64,000 nt of DNA from NCBI GenBank assembly GCA_024114885.1, contig CP099423.1, forward strand, positions 868,001 to 932,000. The letters run 5' to 3'. The notes beneath the pieces were generated by a model, which did no database searches, was not told the DNA's origin, and was given only the letters and a program-made list of their open reading frames with translations. The first letter of the stretch is position 1. Each line of letters starts with the position of its first letter. Of this stretch, positions 1-11,294 are shown piece after piece. A program made the translations under genes and the position numbers. The stretch comes from Septoria linicola (lineage: Eukaryota > Ascomycota > Dothideomycetes > Mycosphaerellales > Mycosphaerellaceae).

Positions 1-364
1 GCGCGGTCTTGGATGTTTCTCTTGAAGCAATCTCGTCAAGCGTCGTTTGCACATCGGTCTCATTTGTGATATCGCATTTGCCATATGTTGCGGTCAAGCC
101 TGACTTCTTGGCAAGAGACTGGATGATCCCCCATTCCTTCTCTGCTGGCTCGGGCAAGACATCGAGACATGCAACGTGACCACCTGCTTCGATCACAGCA
201 ATTGCGAGTGTGATTCCCACTCCTCGTCCACCACCGGTGATCGCAATTGTCTGACCCGCTAACGAAAAGAGGCTCGGTGAGGGCGCATTAGCATCAGATA
301 CTTTGGTTTCTGGCGCGGGCTGCACTGGTGGTGGTGCGAAGTCGGCGATTGCTCCTGGTGCCAT
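1..364 (-). CDS. Short-chain dehydrogenase/reductase, N-terminal part (runs off left edge)
   Basis: The reverse strand is open from an ATG at 364 to the window edge (121 codons). After a Pro/Ala-rich leader of about 40 residues comes the Rossmann start with the glycine motif TGGGRGVG (residues about 48-55), then an acidic residue at the end of the second strand (CLDVLPEP) and a CDITNETDV stretch, the usual SDR layout around the NAD(P) pocket. The catalytic Ser and Tyr-x3-Lys lie beyond the edge, so the substrate cannot be read. Fungal proteins of this style are often annotated as arabinitol, mannitol or sorbose-type reductases; that is family knowledge, not seen here. It is divergent from the DHAS-like gene, and both proteins begin MAPGAI. 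Confidence 0.85.
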   Translation of the reverse strand, partial: MAPGAIADFAPPPVQPAPETKVSDANAPSPSLFSLAGQTIAITGGGRGVGITLAIAVIEAGGHVACLDVLPEPAEKEWGIIQSLAKKSGLTATYGKCDITNETDVQTTLDEIASRETSKTA

Positions 365-1054
365 TTTGATCGTGGTCGAGATATTGACAGTATTGATGAT
401 AGCTTGGAATCAGAGGATGGTTGAGATACAGAAAAGAAAAGGAGCAGAGCGCATGAATTATACTTACCACCACAGTTAAGAGCTATTGGAGCAGTGGGAC
501 GCCGTATGATAATACACCGACCCTGCGCCTGGCAATGCCATGACAGCTACACGCGTCGCGTCTCGATATGCCGGAAGACGTGAAGAGTGGGAAAGATGAC
601 AGCCCAGAAGTGGAGGGGTTTCTGGCTGTCAGCCTGGCAGCACAGAAAGGGCAAGCCGAAACATGGTCTGTCCTCGTGACGAGCGCTTCGACATACCTGC
701 CTCGTACAAGAGGCAAGTTTGCCACTGCCTCTCAACCGGCATGCTCTGCTTTGCAACGACACGCTCACAGCTCTTCTCCTCACCTGCCAAACCAGTACCG
801 CCCAGTATGTCGCTTCAAGCATCTAGATCAGGACACGATAGAGTTCTGCGAGCTTCAAACAGCTCTGTGCCGGACCGTGAGGAGACCAGGGTGACGTACT
901 TAATGGCCTACTTTTCTGTTGTTATATGAGAAAAACGATCATAGCACTGCTCAAGCTCTCCATTGCTTCTTTCCTGCTTCATCTTTTTTTAGCGGGTCAT
1001 TTCAGGTCACTGAATTTTAATACAGAAAGAAACACCACAAAAGTCATACTCACG
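365..1054. promoter_or_regulatory. Divergent promoter region between SDR and DHAS-like genes
   Basis: This 690-bp spacer lies between two start codons facing away from each other and contains no convincing coding exon. Short open frames on both strands here lack support. Co-regulation of the two flanking sugar-metabolism-type enzymes is an inference from layout only. Confidence 0.5.
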
Positions 1055-3330
1055 ATGGCACCAGGAGCTATCTCGCAGCAAGATGTTGACCATCTGCCAA
1101 TTCAGCTCAATGGCAAGGCAAATGGGTCCACTAAGACGGCACCTGTAGAGAGTATCAAGATGGAGGAGGCGGAGAAGACGAAAAAGGTTCTCAGCACATT
1201 CAGATGTCTGATCGCAGACTTGTGCCATCAATTCGGATGTGGTCATCCTGGGTAAGAATAATCTGACTTGATCAGCAGGAACAGTGGCTGAAATCTTACA
1301 GATCCGCCATGGGAATGGCAGCAATTGGCGTAGCTCTCTGGAAATATGTGATGAAGATTTCGCCCCACAACCCAAACTACTTCAACAGAGATCGATTCGT
1401 GCTCAGCAACGGCCACACATGTCTGTGGCAATACACATTTCTGCATCTGGTCGGATTCGAGCAGATGACTTGGGAACAGTTACTTTCATATCACTCTGTA
1501 CGATATGACTCTATTACTCCCGGTCATCCTGAAATCGAGATCGACGGTGTGGAGGTCACGACTGGTCCCCTGGGACAGGGTATTGCCAACGCTGTCGGTC
1601 TGGCCATGGCTACCAAGCACCTTGGAGCGCAATACAACAAGCCAGGATACGAACTTGTCAACAACATGACTTGGTGCACAATCGGAGACGCTTGCTTGCA
1701 GGAGGGTGTTGGTATGGAGTCGATCCAACTGGCTGGCCACTGGAAGCTCAACAATCTGTGTGTGATTTTCGACAGGAATGAGATTACTTGCGATGGCAGT
1801 GTTGACATCTGCCAATCCGACGATATCAACACTAAGATGACGGCATGTGGCTGGAATGTGCTCGAGGTGGCTGATGGCGACCACGATGTCGAGAGCATTG
1901 TCAAGGCCTTAATCCAGGCACGGGCATCGAAGGATAAGCCCACTTTCATCAATGTCAAAACCACCATTGGCGTGGGTAGCAAAGCACAGGGCAAGGCATC
2001 GACCCACGGTGCTGACCTGGGCGAGGAGGACATTGCTTTCGTCAAGAAGGCCTTTGGCATGGACCCAGCGAAGACATTCGATGTCTCTGACGAGGTCTAC
2101 GACTACTTCCGCGAGGTAGTGCCGCGAGGCAAGGACCTTGAGAAGCAGTGGTCAGAGCTCCGCGAGGGTTACGCCAAGGAGTATCCAGAGCTCGCGGCCG
2201 AGTTCGAGAAGCGTGTTAAAGGAGAGATGATCGAAGACTGGACTAAGCTTATTCCAAATCTTGAGGACTTTGGAACAGAGGAGACTCCTTCGCGAAAGTC
2301 CGCTGGTCAATGCATTCAACCTATCGCATCCAAGATCAATACCCTCATGGTCGGTACAGCAGATCTCACACCATCAGTCAACATGTCCTGGAAAGACAAG
2401 GTCGACTTCCAGAATCCAGACCTTCGTACAGTGAGCGGTCCAAATGGTGACTACAGCGGCCGCTATATCCACTGGGGTATCCGTGAACATGCCATGGCCT
2501 CAGCATCCAACGGACTGGCAGCTTTCAACAAAGGCACCATCCTGCCAATCACGTCCAGTTTCTTCATGTTCTACATCTACGCCGCCCCGGGTCTCCGTAT
2601 GGGTGCTCTTCAAAGCCTTCAAACCATTCACATCGCAACCCACGACTCCATCGGAACAGGTGAGGATGGTCCTACACATCAACCTATTGAGCTCGCAGCT
2701 CTCTACCGCGCCATGCCAAATTTCCTCTACATCCGTCCTTGCGATGGAGAAGAAGCTGCTGGCGCTACAATTCTTGCCATTGGCGCGAAGAACTCACCTT
2801 CTATGATTTCTGTCTCGAGACAAAAAGTCCCACAATACCCCAAGCACTCTTCTCGCGACGGCGTGCAAAAAGGCGCATACGTCTTCATCGAAGAGGAGAG
2901 CGCGGACGTCACTCTTATCGGTGTCGGAGCTGAGATGCGCTTCGCTGTCGAGACCCGCGAAGAGCTCGCAAAGTCGGGCATCAAAACCCGTGTCGTCTCG
3001 TTTCCTTGCCAGCGAGTTTTTGAGCAACAGTCTAGGGAGTACAGGCGCTCTGTACTGGGCTCTGTGCCGCGAGTCGTCATCGAGGCTTACTCGCCTAACG
3101 GCTGGGAGAGATATGCCGATGCTGGATACTCGATGCACAGTTTCGGTCAGTCGCTGACTGGTAATGTTGTGTACAAGAGATTCAACTACGAGGGGCACAA
3201 GATTGCCGCCAAGGTGCAGACTTTGCTGGAGGATGTTAAGAAAGATGGTATTGAGAGTCTTCGTGGTGACTTCAGGGACATGAATGACTACGAACATGAT
3301 ATCCAGTTTGCTGCGTATCATAAGAAGTAG
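1055..3330 (+). CDS. Dihydroxyacetone synthase-like transketolase
   Basis: Two exons, 1055-1251 and 1302-3330, with a 50-nt GT-AG intron, give 741 aa. Joining the exons restores the transketolase GHPGSAMG motif (about residue 64), which confirms the splice. The thiamine diphosphate domain has GDACLQEG (about 194-201) followed by FDRN; GDA in place of the usual transketolase GDG is typical of dihydroxyacetone synthases. The pyrimidine-binding domain has GIREHAM and GEDGPTHQP (about residue 520). Known members transfer a two-carbon unit from xylulose 5-phosphate to formaldehyde, giving dihydroxyacetone and glyceraldehyde 3-phosphate, in peroxisomes of methylotrophic yeasts. This copy ends in YHKK and has no visible PTS1, so a cytosolic location and a different acceptor are possible. 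An ordinary transketolase is the alternative. Confidence 0.88.
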
Positions 3331-3532
3331 AGAAACAGGTTGAAGTGCACGAAGGGATGACTGTGATTTGTTTTGCGATTTAGCGTACCTGAAAGAATCT
3401 AGCATTTGTTTCTTCACTCTCTCGCTTCTCATGCCACTCGCACTATTTCTACTTTCATACAAGCACTGTACTTGTCAGACAGTTCAAGGATGCTTGATCG
3501 TTCGTTCGAAAGCACACGGCCTGGTTCGACGT

Positions 3533-4249
3533 TCAGTATCGTGCCGGCACGATTGATTCAGCCATCTCCTGGTGGCCTGTGGAGCAGGAATCCATGGCAA
3601 GGACGTGAGCTGGTCCTGCTGCACTGATCCACCGCAACTTGGAGGTACCCACTGGTACGAGCACGCGAAGAACGCCTCGATGCAAGCCAGGAGACTGATG
3701 CATGTGACGGCTCTCGAGCTCCCATAGCGAGCGCGGCGAAGTGATCGTCACTCGGTTTGGGCTGTTTCGTGTTCTGTCAACCATGGCAGGGAATGGCATA
3801 GACAAACGAATGTCACCAATTCTGGACAGTTGGTCTTCATCGAGAGATGCCAGCCATCTGTTGAAGTATCTGCGGTCTGGCTTACCGGGCACGCTCGTGT
3901 CTTCCATAAGAGTGTGGCAGAATGTCGTATCATCTCCGTAGTGGATTCCTGACAGCATGCGGCGGCTGTATGAATTCACGTTGAGTTGCCAAGGTGGGCG
4001 ATAGCTTTTTGATAGGTTGACTACGCCCTTCGCAAGGCTGCTCTCCAGAACCAGAAGCAGGATAGCATCTTGCAGTTCTGGAGGAAGACTCTGTAGACGT
4101 ACTTCCAGAGCTATTTTGGGTGAACATGCAACAGACTTCGACGCTTGTCTTCTGATGGATGCGAGGTGGCCTGGCTCGGTGGTATGCGGCCGTTGGTCGA
4201 GCATGATGGCTTCATACAGTGCTCGGAACTTGCGTGTGTGGCATGACAT
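3533..4249 (-). CDS. Hypothetical protein with F-box-like LPPELQD segment
   Basis: A single open frame of 238 codons starts with an ATG at 4249. Around residue 55 it has SLPPELQDAILLLVLES, the pattern that opens many small dothideomycete F-box-like proteins, followed by a NLSKSYRPP segment common in the same loosely related hypotheticals. No catalytic motif is visible. It is convergent with the DHAS-like gene (203 bp apart) and divergent from V-ATPase subunit F (396 bp). The composition supports a real gene, but the function is unknown and the F-box assignment is tentative. Confidence 0.6.
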   Translation of the reverse strand: MSCHTRKFRALYEAIMLDQRPHTTEPGHLASIRRQASKSVACSPKIALEVRLQSLPPELQDAILLLVLESSLAKGVVNLSKSYRPPWQLNVNSYSRRMLSGIHYGDDTTFCHTLMEDTSVPGKPDRRYFNRWLASLDEDQLSRIGDIRLSMPFPAMVDRTRNSPNRVTITSPRSLWELESRHMHQSPGLHRGVLRVLVPVGTSKLRWISAAGPAHVLAMDSCSTGHQEMAESIVPARY

Positions 4250-4645
4250 GACTGGTATATCGTCTCGTATTGGAACTTGGTCTTGTTATAGTCAGCAAGC
4301 TGAGGAAGTTGTTGTGGTACTCATGCATGATGATTGTTAGCCACACGATATATGCTATCTTCTGCTGTGTTTCACTTCACATTCCAGACTGGCAGTGGAA
4401 GCCTGCAATCTGTGGTATTGCAGTGCACCTCAGAAGCATACTGACCACCAGCAATTGCTGAAGTGGTGCTGACCGAGCCCTGCATATACTGTTGATCAAT
4501 GGAGGTGTTGTAGAAAGTAGAGAAGTCGAAGTGGAAAGGCTGTAACGTAGGTGGAAGTGGAGCCCTGCCAAGAGCTCAAAGTCGCGAGCTCCTGCCCGAC
4601 ATCATCGTTCAGCATCTCAGACAGCTTGGATCTGCATATTACACC

Positions 4646-5201
4646 ATGGCTCTCCCAACTTCTGCATACAAAGACCGAGAGTTTATCGCTGTGATTGGCG
4701 ATGAGGTATGGCCATACACACAACTACGATTGGAGATCTCCACCTAACATGAACTACAGGACTCGGTGACGGGCATCTTGCTCGCTGGCGTTGGCGTACG
4801 TTTCGAAAGAGCTCACTCACGGACGACCCAAGCTCACCCTCTTCTTCTAGCATGTCACCGATCCACCGGACTCACAAAAGAACTACCTCGTGGTTGATGC
4901 GAAGACGCAAGATTCGACCATAGAAAGCGCATTCGAGCAATTCACGAAAGAGAGGAAGGACATTGCCATTCTGCTCATAAATCAGCATGTATGTTCACAG
5001 ACCAAGAGGAGGAGGAGAAGAGCGCACGGTGGGTTGAAGCAGTGACTGACAGTTTGCTAGATCGCCGACCGGATACGATCGAAAGTCGACGCCTACAACG
5101 AAGCCTTCCCTTCATTACTCGAAATACCCAGCAAAGACCACCCATACGACCCCGAGAAGGACAGTGTCATGAAACGAGTGAGAAAGCTGTTTGGAGAGTA
5201 G
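4646..5201 (+). CDS. vma7: V-type proton ATPase subunit F (Vma7)
   Basis: Four exons (4646-4705, 4760-4795, 4851-4988, 5061-5201), all split in phase 0 by GT-AG introns of 54, 55 and 72 nt, encode 124 aa, the usual length for fungal subunit F. The protein begins MALPTSAYKDREFIAVIGDE, continues DSVTGILLAGVG, contains the DIAILLINQH segment and ends KDSVMKRVRKLFGE. These are the core signatures of this stalk subunit, which links the V1 rotor to Vo in the vacuolar and Golgi proton pump. No single long ORF reveals the gene because all exons are short. Two further V-ATPase genes (vma21, vma9) lie in the same window. Confidence 0.95.
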
Positions 5202-8200
5202 GCACGACATTGCAACACAACTATGATGATGGAGCTAGGGATGCGATGGGCGACATGTTCATGTTCTTTGCATGGCATTTCAGTTCGCTAAAACGTGGAG
5301 ACTGCAGCATGACGATCGAAAGGACAATGCTCGCAATGTGTCAGAGGGACTGCAGCGGCGATGTAGCAGCGCCATGTATCTACAGGTCTGCGACTTCGGA
5401 CAGATCGAGGACAACGTCCTACAGCTTGACGACCAAAGCTGACCCCAGGTGAACGCACCCGATGAAAGACTGCCTGAAAAGCCAAAAGACTACCCTTCCG
5501 CAAGCACATATCTGCCAAAGCACGATCTACTGGTGCACTTCACCATTTCAGCCTCATTGAGTTTGTGTCAGGCTGTCTTATTAACGACTCTTATAAGAAT
5601 TGCCAGACGACCGCCAATGCTGCGGAGTGAGGATAATCAAATGCTATTATGCCTCCGATATGTGGCAACAGGTGAGTAACCTCCGGCCAGTTTCATCACT
5701 CACTTAAGAGGCACCGCCAGTACTAAAAGCCGCTGCATTGATGCGTATGGATTCCGCTGGGGGCCACAACTGACGAGGAGCCAGATCAGGAGAGTTGGCC
5801 TCTGGTACCGATGGACGAGCAAGCGTCCAATTGTCTGTGTCGGGATAGCCTGTGTGGCCGGCCAAGGCACGTGTATGGCATTCAGACATCGATACATCGT
5901 GCGACTAGTTCTGACGAGCTGAATCAACGGTTTTGCGCAAGGAAACGTGCGGGGACTGCAGATCGTTGTGTCTGATAAGTGTGGTTGATTCGAAGTGGTG
6001 GGCGCGGAAATCTCGATGTACGACTCAAGTCGAGATGTTTCCTCTCAGACAGTAGCTAAGCTGGTGCACACAGGCAGTCCTGGCAATGCTGTCTATGTCG
6101 ATAAAGGCAGTCAAGCTTTCTGCCTAGATTTCGCCATGATTGATCGTGTGCGATAGGTGTTCCTCCTGATCGACAGGTCAGTGAAAGAAGTAACAGACTC
6201 ACCAACATCGTCTAGGTGGATGTGGCATCAACTTTGAGTACTCCTACGCAATACAGCCCACCACACATGCCGTGTCTGGCTGTAAATACGTATGAACGCC
6301 TCGCCAAGCACCAATGCTCCGACAGATGAGTCTGCAACTCCTAATCGATTGGACTTGTCAATAGTCGATCTCTTAATCTTGTTCTGTACATCTACGAGGG
6401 AGTGCGCAGAGTCCGCGAAGAACGAAGAGAAGTCTTGGAGAAGATGTGCTCACGGCTTCGGCTCGGACTGAGCGCGTCTCTCATCGTTACGCGTCTGATG
6501 TTAGGCAATGACAGCGGCGGGAAATGTCTTATCACCGCGGTGTGCAGTGGAAGATTCGTGCTCGGCGTTATGCTGAATCATTCATCAACGAAGAGATCGC
6601 GGCCTCGTATCCGATTGTTTCCCATTCCCCCGAAATGTCTTCGTCCGGCCGAGGTTCTGGGCATATTATTCATCGAGGTCTGACTACTACCCCATACTGA
6701 TCACTGCACTCCGCAAACCTACCTATACGTGAACGACGCCCCTTCTAACAAGTTTGCCGTGTTTGCCATCGGATGTCTCACCGGAGGGTTGTGGCGACTT
6801 AGGGGCGTGAGCGCTCGCTAATCGTAGATCAGTTAGGCATATGCAGCGTTTCATATGACGCTCTTTCATGTGCTGAGTGCGCAGCAGGTCTCAACATCAA
6901 CATTCGACCCTTTGCATGTGGTGCTTCTCAACCGAATGATGCTCGCGGATGATCGGTGCGCCATCATCAAAATAGCGAGAGTATTGCGAGAAGGCCAATA
7001 GGACTGCCACGGAGAGCCCTCCCCGTCAAAAGCCTGCGATGCGTCATTTGTCTTGTGAAAGGCGAGGTTGTTGTGCTGACGTCTGGTGCTCGAATCGACA
7101 CAGTCTGTGAGTTGAGCAAGTTGAAAGCCACACATGACCACAAGCCAAGACGTGGATAAAGGATCATTAGCCCAGGTTTCTTATCGCCAACGCTTGTTCC
7201 TCCGCAACAGAATCTCCAGACTCACAACACGTGGTCGGGTCGAAGGTTTGCCTTGAGTTTTGCATCTGAATGAAGGCCGTCGGATGACTGTATCGAGACG
7301 ATCGTGACCAAGGGCATTATTGATACCAGCCATACAAGATGCTGACTCACAGCTAACGATCAGAGCCAGTCAGCAGCTCGAACGACCGACGTAGAGCCTC
7401 GCGATGCGTTCATATCTGATGATGGAGGTTTGAGAGAGTTGGATCGGTGGTTGTCGGCGCTCATGCGGAAGAGCCGATGCTGCCAAAACATGCAAATTCT
7501 GGAGTGAGAAGTGAAGACTCCACAATGTGGAGAACAGAGACCGTTGAAACTCGGGATCTTTCGGAAAGTCTTACCACGAAGGCAGATAACAAACAACAGG
7601 CTACGAGTGCGAGCTGTGAGATCGATGCTCTGCTGGGCGAGAAGAGCGACCTCGGCAATCTATGACACGAGCACGAGGTGAGATACTGAAGCGGGTCGTC
7701 TATGGTCATACGCGTCACATGAGATGTGGACGTAGATGTCTTGTTGCTGTGGGTTGCGGTCGGTGCGAGACAGTTACACCAATATCAGAAAAAGAACACA
7801 GATGGTTCGTTCTCTCCACAGCTCTGCGACCTCGCCCCACAACGACTTGCGTCTGAAAATCGGCTGACGCAGTCACTCAGCCACGTCTGTAGGGTAGAGA
7901 CAGGAGTCGTCCAGCCAATTTGCGTTGCAGCGCCATGTTTTCGATGTGGAGGGAGGAAGGCTGAATGCGTATTTCTCCGTGACAGTTTAGCCTGTGATCA
8001 GTCGTGATACAGCCTCGTGCAACGATACGCCCGTGGGGTTATTCAGAAGCGGAAGGGCAAGGCGCCACATCCATAGCTGCTCTATTGCTGGTTGCGAATC
8101 ATGTTCTAGTATGGGTGATTTAGCCAGCATGCTCGGTTGCAGCGACTGCATTTCATCGATTCGATGCGCCGCTCGTGCTGATCTCTGACCGCGTGAGACA

Positions 8201-8762
8201 GCATTGTATGCTCCTTCTTCATGTAGTATTTTGACGCCCATGAGTGGAGCTAAGGAAGGGTTTCGGGATCTTCAAGCCGTCCCGGTGAACTGGGTGTACA
8301 TATTGCTTTGCAGCGATGATATATTGTGAAGAAAAAGTGCTGCCAGCATTACTTTGCAGCGTTGATCGAGATTCCAGACAATCTGGGAGCAATTAGTTCC
8401 TTTACTCTGTGTATGGCTGCAAGCTTGTCGTAGCTGCACGCTGCGCTTATGAGCGCAATCGAAGACACCCTCGACCATGCTGTGAGAAGATGAAAACGTG
8501 GTGCAACGTTGCGTCCTGTCATAGGACGACGACTCGAACATGTGAAGAACACTGCGCGTCCACCAAGTTCGTCTCCAGATGATACCCTGCCGTCATCCCG
8601 TGGGAGGCGTTCCCGGCGTGAGCTCATGCATTCGTTCAGGCACATGCACATGTCTACCGATCCTCTTATCACACCCTTGTGCCAATAAGCTCTGCCCCAG
8701 ATAGCTCATGCTAAAATATCAGTGCCCAGCTGTTCGCAGTGTGAATTATTTTCATGCTCATG
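5202..8762. other. Gene-poor stretch upstream of creA
   Basis: About 3.5 kb without an intact recognisable gene. Open frames on both strands are short and mostly lack an ATG. The only part with protein-like composition is the + strand between 6292 and 7665, listed separately. The rest may be extended promoter of creA, since the stretch ends at its leader. No tRNA, transposase or long repeat was recognised. Confidence 0.5.
6292..7665 (+). pseudogene. Possible degraded or multi-exon hypothetical gene
   Basis: Several + strand open segments in this interval read like protein but do not join cleanly. An ATG at 6292 opens a 60-codon stretch beginning MNASPSTNAPTDESATPNR. Around 6710-6820 a frame reads NDAPSNKFAVFAIGCLTGG, around 6855-7005 a frame includes FDPLHVVLLNRMMLADDR, and around 7375-7505 a frame includes DAFISDDGGLRELDRW. 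They lie in different frames, separated by stops and possible splice sites. A multi-exon gene, a decayed gene or chance are all possible. I recognise no family. Confidence 0.2.
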
Positions 8763-9686
8763 TAAGGACCAATTGTAATTCAGTTCGTCTCAGCAACTTT
8801 CAGGGTTGAGAACACGGTCGCGAGTCGTCCTTGGCCGTTTGACTTGTTGCCTCCAGCGTGCGCAGTCTCGGGGCCAGCTGGAACTGACATCAGCTTCTCG
8901 CCATCGACATCAATTTGCAATCCTCAGCAGCAGCGAAAATTCTGCTCGCCGCCGGAAAGACGCCATTCTTGCAACTTCTCATCGTCCGCTCGGAATTTGC
9001 AGCAGACAATCTCTGGCGCAATTGAGACCCACCGGCTTCTCGGTCTCTCTCGGCCTCACCATCAGCCCTACGACGCTTTCCAGCTGGCAGAGATCCGCGA
9101 GCACATTGGCGCCGCGGACCTTCACTTGTCAGTCACGCACAGTCATTCAGGAGTGCAAGAACAGTCAATTCCCCTTTACCGTTGCGAAAGGACGTCTGAA
9201 CCGCCCACTCCCCGAGCGAATGACAAGTCTGGACACCACGATCCGGGGCTCCATATACGCGGGAAGCGGAGAGCACGCCTTTGTCCATCGGTTGTGGACA
9301 GGCTGTGGACGTGCATCTGCCTATCGTCCGAGAACACGATTCGCACGCACTACTGCCCGGCATTCTCCCAAGCATCCTTGCTGCAACAGCCCCCACAGAA
9401 GTGCTCTTTGAGGGCCGGCGCCAGAAACTTTCTGGCGTGCGCATCATTACCACCCTTCTGCGCTTGTGATTTTCCTTTCGCGCATCTTGTCTTCTCGTCA
9501 TCTTCACAATCCCAGCGCTGTCGAACGACTCTGAGTGCTGCTGCTCTCTGCTCTACCCCGGGATCGTCTCGCCTCGCCAAAAACGTCACCTCCACAGATC
9601 AGCATCCCGCGTTGCACCACAGAACACCATTCCACGGAAGAATTTAACGTCCTGCGCCAGCCAAGCGAGGCTGCTCTCCGTCTCAC
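8763..9686 (+). promoter_or_regulatory. ATG-depleted 5' leader of creA
   Basis: Read base by base, the 924 nt before the creA start contain a single ATG (9220), where about 14 would be expected by chance. An ATG directly followed by TAA sits just upstream at 8760. The stretch is rich in C and T, and long frames stay open through it without ATG. The simplest reading is a long transcribed leader under selection against upstream start codons. The true transcription start is not visible. Confidence 0.55.
9220..9411 (+). other. Upstream ORF in creA leader (63 codons)
   Basis: The only ATG in the proposed leader opens a frame of 63 codons ending in TGA at 9409-9411, followed by 275 nt without any ATG before the creA start. 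Its context is CGAATGA, with A at -1 and G at -3. It could damp creA translation; the peptide resembles nothing I know. Confidence 0.4.
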
Positions 9687-11294
9687 ATGCTTAGCTCGCT
9701 GCTGAACCCGGAGCACGCTCAGGTTCAGCAATCTTCCAACTCCGCGACATCAACTCCAAGCAGTCAGTCGCCTGCGCCCTCGTCGTTTGCGCCTGCAAAC
9801 ACAACACCACCGACGACCACACCACCAATGGCCGGCTCCGCAATGACGATGCCTGCAATGGGAGTCAACATGCAAACCCAAGATGAACACCGCCCTGACT
9901 TGCCACGACCGTACAAGTGTCCTCTGTGTGACAAGGCGTTCCATCGTCTCGAGCACCAGACGCGACACATCAGGACGCACACTGGCGAGAAGCCACACGC
10001 CTGCCAATTCCCTGGCTGCACGAAACGATTCAGTCGATCGGACGAGCTGACACGGCATTCGCGCATTCACAACAATCCCAACTCAAGACGTGGCAACAAG
10101 CAGCATGTGGCTGCCGCGACAGCAGCAGCTGCTGCCATGCAGGCTGGCATGTACGACAATCCTGCGCTCCAGCAGCTGAATCAGCTTAATCACCTGCAGC
10201 AACTCAACCAAATGAACCAGATGCAGCAGATGCAGCAAATCAACCACATGAACCACATCAATCAAATGAGCCAGATGCACCATCCACCGACGCAGTTCAG
10301 CACTCCAAAGTACCTGCAAAACCCGCTTCACAACCAGATGCAATCGCAGCCAATGCAACAACCCCAACACCAGCAGCCGCAGCCTCAGCCTCCCCAGCAG
10401 CAGTCACAGCCTGTACCACCAATGAATCCGATCATGGCACCTCCACCACAGAAGACTACGCACTCGGCTCCAAACTCTCAGCTGAGCTCGCCCAATGTTT
10501 CACCGCCACATTCGTATGCCTCAACATATTCGAGTACGCCAGGATCGTACCTTACTCGCAATTCAAGTGGCGACCTGAGCCCCGCGCAGGGCGGAAGTTT
10601 TCATGGCGGCCCTGGAATTAACCTGCTGGCCACAGCAGCATCACAGGTTGAGCGTGAGAACAATGCTCATCTGCCTAATCCTCATCTTTCTCTGCCTTCC
10701 AGACACACGTCATACCACCATCCGTACAATACCGGCCGCATGCCCTCCTTGTCATCCTACCACTACTCATCCAATCCAACATCTCAGCCCATGTCGAGGT
10801 CGCACTCCCAAGACGAGGATGATCATCGGCCACACAAGAAGTCGCGTCCCGGCTCTCCGCAGTCGACGGCACCACCGTCGCCGTCCTTCTCGCATGCATC
10901 GGCGTCTCCGACTCCAGATCACACTCCGCTCGCGACTCCATCGCACTCGCCTCGTCTGCGTCCTCAATTCTTCCACAATGGTGTTCAGCTCCCGACGCTG
11001 CATCATCTCTCTCTGGCACATCAGCCACCTCCAGCGTTGGCTCCAGTGGAGCCCTCCGCAGACGGTCATCAACCGTACGTACCGGCACAGCACAGCGGTC
11101 TGCGCATCTCGGAGATCATGGAGGCTGGGGACGGTGCACAACGAAAGCTACCAGTGCCCATGGTTGCTGCCAAGGATCAGACATACCAAGTAAAGGACAT
11201 CAAAGACATTTCCAACCCTAGCAGCGGCATCAATAGTGGCCAGTCCAGTGCTAGGCAAAGCGAGGCTGGAAATGATCTTGCCGAGAGAATGTGA
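9687..11294 (+). CDS. creA: Carbon catabolite repressor CreA (C2H2 zinc-finger, Mig1 family)
   Basis: An intronless frame of 535 aa starts at the ATG at 9687. Residues about 75-135 hold two tandem C2H2 fingers: PYKCPLCDKAFHRLEHQ with the HTGEKPHAC linker, then the second finger with KRFSRSDELTRH and a basic tail. The contact residues of the two helices are those of CreA/Mig1, which bind SYGGRG sites and repress genes for alternative carbon sources in the nucleus when glucose is present. The N-terminus is Ser/Thr/Pro-rich. After an alanine run (about 148-155) comes a Gln/Asn/Met/His-rich tract to about residue 250, then Ser/Pro-rich sequence. The C-terminal region includes LRISEIME, a likely repression-domain segment. 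The gene has an unusually long ATG-poor leader. Confidence 0.97.
   Translation: MLSSLLNPEHAQVQQSSNSATSTPSSQSPAPSSFAPANTTPPTTTPPMAGSAMTMPAMGVNMQTQDEHRPDLPRPYKCPLCDKAFHRLEHQTRHIRTHTGEKPHACQFPGCTKRFSRSDELTRHSRIHNNPNSRRGNKQHVAAATAAAAAMQAGMYDNPALQQLNQLNHLQQLNQMNQMQQMQQINHMNHINQMSQMHHPPTQFSTPKYLQNPLHNQMQSQPMQQPQHQQPQPQPPQQQSQPVPPMNPIMAPPPQKTTHSAPNSQLSSPNVSPPHSYASTYSSTPGSYLTRNSSGDLSPAQGGSFHGGPGINLLATAASQVERENNAHLPNPHLSLPSRHTSYHHPYNTGRMPSLSSYHYSSNPTSQPMSRSHSQDEDDHRPHKKSRPGSPQSTAPPSPSFSHASASPTPDHTPLATPSHSPRLRPQFFHNGVQLPTLHHLSLAHQPPPALAPVEPSADGHQPYVPAQHSGLRISEIMEAGDGAQRKLPVPMVAAKDQTYQVKDIKDISNPSSGINSGQSSARQSEAGNDLAERM

Noticed and set aside
8844..9647. Open frame of about 267 codons before creA
   Set aside because: It opens only with a TTG, has no internal ATG, is low-complexity in Ser/Cys/His/Arg, and fits a stop-poor C/T-rich leader.
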